DNA of 64,000 bases from Phytohabitans sp036906915. Lineage in GTDB: Bacteria; Actinomycetota; Actinomycetes; Mycobacteriales; Micromonosporaceae. Under the pieces are notes generated by a model that was not told the origin of the DNA, searched no databases, and saw nothing but the letters and a program-made list of their open reading frames with translations. Made by a program: the position numbers and the translations under genes. The stretch is from assembly GCF_036906915.1 (NCBI RefSeq), contig NZ_JBAKHX010000001.1:1-64000 (forward strand), given 5' to 3'. This document shows positions 46,246 to 53,700 of the stretch, piece after piece (positions within the stretch are counted from its first letter, which is position 1; every line of letters begins with the position of its first letter).

Positions 46246-47157
46246 TCAAGGAGATCTGCGTCGATCAGCGGCGGCGGAGAACGCCGCGATGTCGTCCTCC
46301 ACCAGGTCGGCGTTGATGGCCATCGCGGCGGTCGAGCCCGCACCCGCCGCGGTGATGAGCGCGGCACGCGGGTCGACGGCGTTGCCCGCCGCCCATACGC
46401 CGGGCACGCTGGTACGCCCGGCGGGGTCGACGACCACCCAACCGTCTTCGTCCACCGCGCACCCCAGGCCGGTGAGCAGGCCGCTGTTGGGCACGAAGCG
46501 AGGGCCTACGAACACAGCCGCGCGCGCCACGAACGCGCCGCCGTCCAGCTCGACGCCGCGCAACCGGTCGCCCTCCACCACCATCCGCGCCACCTTCCCC
46601 TCCACGACGCGGATGCCGCGCGCGTCGAGCCGTTCGCGGTCGTCGGGGGTGACGGTGGCGGTGTGCGGAAACAGGATCACGTTCGCCGACCATTGCCGCA
46701 CCAGCAGCGCGTGGTGAACGTTCGCCACCACACCCAGCGGCTGGTCACGCACCTCGTACCCGTGGCAGTACGGGCAGTGCAGCACGTCCCGGCCGAACCG
46801 CTCGGCGACGCCCGGGATGTCGGGCAGCTCATCGCGTAGTCCGGTGGTCACCAGGACCTGGCGGGCGGCCAGCGACGACCCACCGGCCAGCCGCACCCGG
46901 AAGCCGGGCTCGATCGCCACCACCGTGTCGTCGACCAGCTGACCGCCGTACCCGGTCACCTCGGCCCGCCCGGCGGCGAGCAGGTCGCGCGGCGCCGCGC
47001 CGTCGCGGGACAGGAAACCATGAAGGTGCGCGGCGGGGGCGTTGCGCGGGGCACCGGCGTCGACCACCGCCACCCGACGCCAGGCCCGCGCCAGCACCAG
47101 GGCCGCGCTCAAACCGGCGGCACCGCCGCCCACAACCAAGACGTCGTACTCGTTCAT
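46246..47157 (-). CDS. Thioredoxin reductase-like FAD oxidoreductase
   Basis: 303 residues. FAD loop VVGGGAAGLSAAL, redox pair in HCPYCHGYE (CxxC) and a closing FAD motif PGVWAAGNAVDP. The central dinucleotide-binding part (QPLGVVANVHHALLV) lacks the GxGxxA/G loop of true thioredoxin reductases, so NADPH use is doubtful. Such proteins often pair with an XRE-cupin regulator in actinobacteria, as here. Divergent from it with 78 bases between. Redox partner unknown. Confidence 0.75.
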   Translation of the reverse strand: MNEYDVLVVGGGAAGLSAALVLARAWRRVAVVDAGAPRNAPAAHLHGFLSRDGAAPRDLLAAGRAEVTGYGGQLVDDTVVAIEPGFRVRLAGGSSLAARQVLVTTGLRDELPDIPGVAERFGRDVLHCPYCHGYEVRDQPLGVVANVHHALLVRQWSANVILFPHTATVTPDDRERLDARGIRVVEGKVARMVVEGDRLRGVELDGGAFVARAAVFVGPRFVPNSGLLTGLGCAVDEDGWVVVDPAGRTSVPGVWAAGNAVDPRAALITAAGAGSTAAMAINADLVEDDIAAFSAAADRRRSP

Positions 47158-47190
47158 GCCGCCCACGCTCCACCGGTGGCGCGACCCTGA

Positions 47191-47202
47191 CAACTATTGT
47201 TG
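47191..47202. promoter_or_regulatory. CAAC-n4-GTTG inverted repeat in divergent promoter
   Basis: CAACTATTGTTG lies midway between the flavoprotein and the XRE-cupin gene. The AT-rich centre is unusual for this DNA, and an XRE protein could bind it to control both genes. Confidence 0.4.
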
Positions 47203-47235
47203 CCGTTTCCGGGAAAGGTGCGCTGAGATGGGTGG

Positions 47236-47820
47236 GTGGACAACGCACCCGCGATCGCCGCCGCCCTGGCCGACGTCGGCCTCCGGCTCAAGCGCCTGCG
47301 CACCCAGCGCGGCGTCACGCTGGCCGCGCTCTCCGATGCCACCGGCATCTCCAAGAGCACCCTGTCGCGCCTCGAGGCCGGCCAGCGCCGCCCCAGCCTC
47401 GAGCTGCTGCTCCCCATCGCGCAGGCTCACCAGGTGCCGCTGGACGAGCTGGTCGGCGCACCCGAGGTCGGCGACCCTCGGGTACGCCTCCAGCCGCGCC
47501 AGGCGCACGGCCGCACCGTGCTCCCGCTGACCCGCCAGCCGGGCGCCCTCCAGGCCTGGAAGATCATCATCCCGGCGAACCAGGACGAGCCGGATCCCCG
47601 GGTCCACGAGGGCTACGAGTGGCTGTACGTCCTGTCTGGACAGTTGCGCCTCGTCCTCGGCGAGCACGACCTGGTGCTGGACGCCGGGGAGGCGGCCGAG
47701 TTCGACACCCGCGTGCCGCATTGGTTCGGCAGTGCCAGCGGGCGGCCCGTGGAGATCCTGAGCCTCTTCGGCCGTCAGGGCGAACGCATGCACGTCCGCG
47801 CCCGCCCCCGCAAGTCCTAG
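47236..47820 (+). CDS. XRE-family regulator with C-terminal cupin
   Basis: 194 residues. Residues 12-70 form a Cro/CI helix-turn-helix (LRLKRLRTQRGVTLAALSDA, SKSTLSRLEAG). Residues 105-185 form a cupin barrel (VHEGYEWLYVLSGQLRLVLG, EHDLVLDAGEAAEFDTRVPHW). The cupin probably senses a small molecule. GTG start. Divergent from the flavoprotein, which it likely represses. Confidence 0.82.
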   Translation: MDNAPAIAAALADVGLRLKRLRTQRGVTLAALSDATGISKSTLSRLEAGQRRPSLELLLPIAQAHQVPLDELVGAPEVGDPRVRLQPRQAHGRTVLPLTRQPGALQAWKIIIPANQDEPDPRVHEGYEWLYVLSGQLRLVLGEHDLVLDAGEAAEFDTRVPHWFGSASGRPVEILSLFGRQGERMHVRARPRKS

Positions 47821-47832
47821 GGGACCCGGGCC

Positions 47833-48474
47833 CTAGTGCCGAAGTCGCAGGCCCCGACGCAGCAGGCCCGCGAACGTCCCGGTGTCATCGGGGGCGACGG
47901 TGCGCGCCCAGTGTTCGACCTGATCGACGAACTCGTCGAGTGCGCGCTCGGCGTCGCCCAACATGCCGGCGAGGGCCGCCGTCGTGGTGTCGATGTGCGC
48001 GGACTTCACGGTGTCGCTGCCCGCCCAGACCCGTAGCGTCCCATCTGGACGGTGCTCGATCCACGGATCGGGCGAGTGCCCCAGCCACGGAGACTCACCC
48101 GCCGGCACACGTGCCCATTCGCGCCAGGACTCCAGCCCGAAGCAGCAGCCGGGCTCGATCCGGATCCCCGCCCCCGCGTCGACAAGGGCGAGCCCACCGG
48201 GGACCGCCAGCGCCTCGGCCTCGGGTATGGACTCGACGAAGGCGGCCAGCACCGAAGGAGCATCGGCGGCCTTCAGCGCGTCACCGCCCGCGTACTCGAC
48301 CATCACGGCGACCGCGAGACCAAGCTCATCGCGGTCGAGCGCGCCCGACAACGGCAACAACCGGTCTGGTACGACCGACGACCGACCGGGCAACGACGGC
48401 ATCGACCGGTTGTCGGCCATCGGCCATGGTGCGGCCAGGCCGGCCGAGCCGACCTCGAGCACCGGAATCAGCAT
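47833..48474 (-). CDS. Hypothetical protein
   Basis: 213 residues, acidic, without signal peptide or membrane segments. Recognisable phrases are LAVAVMVEYAGGDALKAAD, CCFGLESWREWARVPAG and LRVWAGSDTVKSAHIDTT. Such proteins are known to me only as unnamed actinobacterial proteins; an immunity-type or DNA-independent role cannot be tested from sequence. It ends 12 bases from the convergent XRE-cupin gene. Codon use is typical of the region. Confidence 0.55.
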   Translation of the reverse strand: MLIPVLEVGSAGLAAPWPMADNRSMPSLPGRSSVVPDRLLPLSGALDRDELGLAVAVMVEYAGGDALKAADAPSVLAAFVESIPEAEALAVPGGLALVDAGAGIRIEPGCCFGLESWREWARVPAGESPWLGHSPDPWIEHRPDGTLRVWAGSDTVKSAHIDTTTAALAGMLGDAERALDEFVDQVEHWARTVAPDDTGTFAGLLRRGLRLRH

Positions 48475-48503
48475 CCCATTTCTTCTTCCGTCGATATCGC
48501 TGG

Positions 48504-48881
48504 TCAGGCTGGCTGGCGCTCGGCCTCACCGCGCTCGACGCAGAACTCGTTGCCCTCGGGATCGGTCAGCGTGACCCATCCGCGCCCGTCGGCGACGCGG
48601 TGGTCCTGGTACAGCTTCGCGCCGAGGGCGATGACGCGCTCGACCTCCTCGTCGCGGGTCCGCTCGGTCGGCATCCAGTCGAAGTGGATCCGGTTCTTCG
48701 CCGTCTTGCCCTCGGGCACCCGGATGAACAGCAGGCCAGGCAGCGGCGAGGGCGCCTCGAGGAGGACCTCGGGGTCACCCGGCTCGTCCTCTCCGGAGAC
48801 CGACCACCCCGTTACCTCACTCCAGAACGTTGCCAGCTCGTACGGTTCGGCGCAGTCGATCGTGACGTGGCGAAGGATCAT
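48504..48881 (-). CDS. VOC family protein (glyoxalase-like)
   Basis: 125 residues, two half-modules of the VOC fold: LRHVTIDCAEPYELATFW, then NRIHFDWMPTERTRDEEVER and LTDPEGNEFCVERG. His and Glu in metal-ligand positions are present. This subgroup (glyoxalase-like domain with DPEGNEFCV) is abundant in actinomycetes and uncharacterised. ATG 48881 is where the family begins. Separate from the following operon. Confidence 0.75.
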   Translation of the reverse strand: MILRHVTIDCAEPYELATFWSEVTGWSVSGEDEPGDPEVLLEAPSPLPGLLFIRVPEGKTAKNRIHFDWMPTERTRDEEVERVIALGAKLYQDHRVADGRGWVTLTDPEGNEFCVERGEAERQPA

Positions 48882-48985
48882 GCGGCAACCATAGCCGCAG
48901 CCGCCGTCGGTCCGCGTTTCACGCCCACGGGCGGGTGCCGCTCTCGGCCACGCCGTGATGACCACGCGACGTCGCGGGCGGAGGC

Positions 48986-50005
48986 TCAGGAGAACAGGGC
49001 GCTGTAGCCGTTGAGCGCTGGCTGGCCGCCGAGGTGGGCGTAGAGCACAGTGGACTCTCGGCCGATCTCGCCGGTGCTGACGAGATCGATGAGGCCGGCC
49101 ATAGACTTCCCCTCGTACACCGGGTCGGTGATCATGCCCTCGGTGCGCGCGGCCACGCGCATGGCGTCCAGCGTCCGCTCGTCCGGGATGCCGTAGATGC
49201 CGGCGTGGTACCGCTCGTCCAGGATGATCTCGTCATCGTCCAGCGGGCTCTCGACGCCGATCAGCGCGGCCGTGTTACGGGCGATCCTCGCGACCTGAGC
49301 CCAGGTCTCCTTCGGCTTGGCGGAGCCGTCGATGCCGATGATCCGGCGCGGTTGGCCGCCGGCCACGCGCAGGGCGGCACAGCCGGCGATCATGCCGGCC
49401 TGGGTGCTGCCGGTGACGGAACACACGATGATCGTGTCGAAGAAGACGTCGAGTTCGCGCTCCTGGTCGGCGACCTCGTACGCCCAGCGGGCGAACCCAA
49501 GGCCGCCGAGGCGGTGGTCGGAGGCGCCGGCCGGGATCGCGTACGGCTTGCCGCCGCTCTCCTCGATCTCGCGCAGCGCCTGCTGCCAGCTCTCCTTGAA
49601 CCCGATGCCGAACCCGGCCCGCACCAGCCGCACGTCGGCGCCGGCCAGGCGGGAGAGCAGGATGTTGCCGACCTTGTCGTAGACCGAGTCGGGCCAGTCC
49701 ACCCAGCTCTCCTGGACGAGGACGCAGCGCAGCCCGGCCCGGGCGGCGACCGCGGCGACCTGCCGGGTGTGGTTGGACTGCACGCCGCCGATCGAGACGA
49801 GCGTGTCGCAGCCCTGCGCCAGCGCTTCGGCGACAAGGTACTCCAGCTTGCGCGTCTTGTTGCCACCGAACGCGATGCCGGAGTTGCAGTCTTCGCGCTT
49901 CGCCCACAGCCGCGCCCCGCCCAGGTGCGCGGTGAGCCGCTCCAGGGGGTGCACGGGTGACGGGCCGAACAGCAGCGGATACCGGTCGAACGATTCCAGG
50001 CTCAT
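48986..50005 (-). CDS. acdS: 1-aminocyclopropane-1-carboxylate deaminase
   Basis: 339 residues, PLP enzyme of the tryptophan synthase beta fold. PLP Lys is K50 in GGNKTRKLEYL, with the catalytic Ser in IGGVQSNHTRQ and Tyr in ERYHAGIYG. The residues that separate true ACC deaminase from D-cysteine desulfhydrase are present: Glu in DPVYEGKSM and Leu in YAHLGG. It splits the ethylene precursor ACC to 2-oxobutyrate and ammonia. Its ATG overlaps the stop of the GntR gene, so the regulator and enzyme are one operon. ACC deaminase is typical of root-associated bacteria. Confidence 0.88.
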   Translation of the reverse strand: MSLESFDRYPLLFGPSPVHPLERLTAHLGGARLWAKREDCNSGIAFGGNKTRKLEYLVAEALAQGCDTLVSIGGVQSNHTRQVAAVAARAGLRCVLVQESWVDWPDSVYDKVGNILLSRLAGADVRLVRAGFGIGFKESWQQALREIEESGGKPYAIPAGASDHRLGGLGFARWAYEVADQERELDVFFDTIIVCSVTGSTQAGMIAGCAALRVAGGQPRRIIGIDGSAKPKETWAQVARIARNTAALIGVESPLDDDEIILDERYHAGIYGIPDERTLDAMRVAARTEGMITDPVYEGKSMAGLIDLVSTGEIGRESTVLYAHLGGQPALNGYSALFS

Positions 50006-50655
50006 GACGCCTCCTTGGGTGGTTCTGAGGATTCGAGGCTCGACCAGATCGTGCTGGTGATCGCGGCCGCCGCCTCCGCGTCGCCGGCCGCGCACGCCTG
50101 GATCAGCTCTTCGTGCCGGACCACCGACCGCTGTGCGGGCAGGGTGGCGAACCGCTGCCGTTCCAGCCTGCGGATCAGCGGCGTGTACCGGTCGATCGTG
50201 GCGGCGACGGCGCGGTTGTCGCAGGCCGCCACCAGTACGTCGTGGAGGGCGTCGTCGGCGCGCAGAGCGCGCTCGACGTCGCCGGAGCGCACGGCGTCCG
50301 CGAACTCGTCGTTCGCGGCGCGCATCCAGTCGACGTCCGTCGCGGTCAGCCGGGGTACCGCCGCGCGAGCGGCCGCCTCGTGCATGGCGCGCACCACGAC
50401 GAGGGCGTCGTGCACGTCCCGCAGGATCAGCGGCGTGACCCGGGTGTGGCTCTGCGGCTTGGACTCGACGAGGCCCTCGTCGGCGAGCCGGGAGAGCGCG
50501 TCGCGCACCGGCGCGCGGGAGAAGCCGAGCTGCTCGGCCAGTTCGCGGTCTTTCACCACCTGGCCGGGCGCGAGCACACCCGCGACGATCGCGTCCTTGA
50601 GGGCGCGGTACGCCTGGTCACGCAGGAGCGTTCGCCCTACCGGCTTAAGATCCAC
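50002..50655 (-). CDS. GntR/FadR-family regulator of the acdS operon
   Basis: 217 residues: GntR winged helix (residues 12-75: AYRALKDAIVAGVLAPGQ, LGFSRAPVRDALSRL) and an FCD helical ligand domain with metal-binding His/Asp positions (DALHDVLV, RHEELIQA). GTG 50655 is directly preceded by a 19-base perfect palindrome, the likely autoregulatory operator. Control of an acdS gene by GntR differs from the Lrp-type AcdR of proteobacteria. Confidence 0.85.
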   Translation of the reverse strand: MDLKPVGRTLLRDQAYRALKDAIVAGVLAPGQVVKDRELAEQLGFSRAPVRDALSRLADEGLVESKPQSHTRVTPLILRDVHDALVVVRAMHEAAARAAVPRLTATDVDWMRAANDEFADAVRSGDVERALRADDALHDVLVAACDNRAVAATIDRYTPLIRRLERQRFATLPAQRSVVRHEELIQACAAGDAEAAAAITSTIWSSLESSEPPKEAS

Positions 50656-50656
50656 A

Positions 50657-50675
50657 CTGACATGTTACATGTCAG
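50657..50675. promoter_or_regulatory. 19-base perfect palindrome at the GntR-acdS start
   Basis: CTGACATGT-T-ACATGTCAG is a perfect palindrome that ends one base before the GTG codon. On the minus strand it contains TAACAT, a fair -10 element placed so that transcription would start at or next to the GTG, implying a leaderless mRNA and direct occlusion by the regulator. Confidence 0.65.
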
Positions 50676-50771
50676 AGCTTTAGCTGGTCGTGGCCGCATG
50701 AGGACAGGACGTTGCGCGGTCGCGCCAACCCCTGCCAACATCAGCGCCACTTGCTGACCACGGGGGTTGCC

Positions 50772-53700
50772 ATGGCGAGGCGCAACCGCGCGATACCGGT
50801 CCTGCTCTTCTTCACGCTACTGCTGGTCGCGGCGGGCCTGCCCGCGTCGCGCCCGGTCGCCAGCGGCGGAGTCCTGGTCAACGCCGATGTCGCCGGCGCG
50901 GTGCCCGACGAGTTCCTGGTGGGGCTCAAGGACTCCGTCCCCCGCGAGCAGGTGGCCGCGAACGCGACGCGCCTGACGAGGCAGCACGGCGGCGAGGTGG
51001 CCTTCGTGTTCACCGCCGCCCTGCACGGGTTCTCGCTCTCCGCGCGCGACCCGCAGGCAGTGCGGATCGCGCGCGACCCGGCCGTGGCGTTCGTCCAGCG
51101 CAACCAGCGAGCGGTCCAGTACGACACCCAGCCGACACCGGCCTCGCTGTGGCACCTGGATCGCGTCGACCAGCGCACCGCCGCCCTGGATGGCAAGCTC
51201 AACCACGGCGCCACCAGCGCGCGGGTCTACGTCCTCGACGACGGTGTTCGCACCACGCACGCCGAGTTCGAAGGCCGCGCCACGTTGGGGTTCAGCGCCT
51301 TCAACGGCACCGGAGACTGCGGCGGGCACGGCACCCGGGTGGCCGCCCTCGTGGCCGGCAAGACGTACGGGGTGGCCAAGCAGTCACCGGTCGTCTCGGT
51401 GAAAGTGGCCGACTGCGCGACCGCCACCACCGACTCCGTCACCCGCGGCATCGACTACGTGCGGCAGAACGGTGCCGCGCCGGCCGTGGTGAACATGAGC
51501 GTCGGGTTCGCCGCCGCCGACCCGGTCGTCGACCAGGCCGTCAAGGACGCGATCGGCGCCGGGTTCACGTTCGTGCTCGCGGCTGGCAACGGCAACCGCG
51601 ACGCCTGTACCGTCTCGCCCGCCCGCCTCGGCGCGACCGTGCCGGGCGCCATCGTGGTCAGCGCGACCGACCGTGCTGACGCCCGCCACGGCGACGCCAA
51701 CCACGGCGCCTGCGTGAGCCTCTTCGCACCCGGCGTTGACGTGGTGTCGGCGTCGAAAGACAGCGACACGGCCGCCGCGCCCGCGGCGACCGGCACCTCG
51801 TACGCGGCACCGCTGGTGTCGGGCCTGGCGGCGAACATCCTCGCCGCCCACCCGGCGTACACGCCGGCTCAGGTGCGCGCGGCGATCCTCGCCGACGCCA
51901 CCGCCGGCGTCGTCACGAACTCCGCCAGCCCCGCCGCCGCCAACCGCCTGGCGTACCTGCCGCCGCCCGACCAGCCGGCGACCTCCGTGCCGAACACCGC
52001 ACTCAACACCATGTTCAACGCGTACGGCAACCAGGGCGGGCACTGGACCGGCGGCGACGAGACGGTGTCGGTGCCGCTGCCCGACGGGCGGGTCGCGTGG
52101 CTGTTCGGCGACACGATGCTCGGCACGGTCAACGCGGACGGCTCGCGACCGCCCGGCCAGCCGATGGTGCACAACTCCATCGTGGTCCAGCAGGGCGCCG
52201 CCATCACACAAACCCTGGTCGGCGGCACCGCCGCGGCGCCGAAGTCCCTGGTCGGCTCGGAGACCGACGGCAACGCGGGCGACCTGGGATGGTGGCCGGG
52301 CGAGGGCCGGGTGGTCGGCAACGAGCTGCAGGTGTTCTACACCCACGTCGGTGACGGCGGTGGCGGCGCACTGTCCTTTGTGACCCTCGGCCGCGCCGTC
52401 GCGCGCTTCTCGCTGCCAGCGCTGGCCCTGCAGAGCCTGACGCCGATCTCGCTGAGCACGAACGCGCGGATCAACTGGGGCGCGGCCATGGTTGACGGTC
52501 AGGACGGGTACACCTACATCTACGGCATGGAGATGATCGAGAAGACCAACCATCTCTACATCGCCCGGGTGTCCAACAGCGCTTCGGGTGGGCTGAACGC
52601 ACCGTGGGAGTTCTGGACCGGCGCGTCCAACGGGGCCAGCCAGTGGTCGGGCAACGACACCCACGCGCGACCGGTGATGACCGGGGTCGGCGCCGGCTTT
52701 AGCGTGAAGTACATCGGCGGCCGGTTCGTGCTGGTCACCATGGACCTGAGCCTGCCGTTCACCAACCGGGTGCTGGCGTTCTCGGCCGGCGCGCCGACCG
52801 GGCCGTTCCGGCACCCGACCCTGCTCTACAACGCGCCGGAGACGAGCGAGTCGGACGCGTGGGTCTACAACGCCCGGCTGCACCCGGAGCAGACAGCGTC
52901 CGGTGTGGACTTCGTCGTCACGTACAACGTCAACAGCTTCGACGCGGACGCCGTCAACGCCGACGTCGACCTATACCGCCCCAAGTTCATCAACGTCAGG
53001 CTGCCCGCCACGGTCGACGCGAGCGCGCTGCCCGCCGCTCCGACCGCCGTGACCGCCACGTCGCCGGCGTTCGGCGAGGTGCGGCTCAATTGGACGCCGC
53101 CGGCCGGATCCAACCTCCAGTACTGGGTGTACGAACGCAACGCGGGCAGCGGCGCGACGCAGTTCACCCGGGCGCAGAGCGCTACCGCTGGCGCGCCGGT
53201 CAGCATCGGCGTGTTCACGCCGGGCCGGTACGAGTACCGGATCTCGGCGCAGAACGGCGTCGGCGAAGGTCCACAGTCGACCGTCGCCGCGGTCACCGTC
53301 ACGCTGCCGCCGCCACCGACCGCACCGACCGGGCTCACCGCTGCCCAGGAACCGGGCGGCGGGGTCCGGCTCAGCTGGCAGCCGGTATCAGCGGCCGGCT
53401 GGGTCAGCTACCGCGTGTACCAGCGCGACGTCACCGCCGGCGAGACCGCGTTCGCCGAGTCACGCAGCGTCACGATGGAGGGCACGAGCGCGCTGGTCGG
53501 CGGGCTCACCCACGACCACACGTACGCCTTCCGCCTCGTCGCGTTCAACGGCGGCGGCGACGGCCCACCATCGAACCCGGTGCAGATCGTCGCCCGGGTC
53601 GCCCCGCCGCCGGCACCGGGCAACCTGGTCGCCACGCAGAACGACGACGGCACCATCGGCCTGTCGTGGACCAGCTCCGGCGACGGCATCTGGTACTGGG

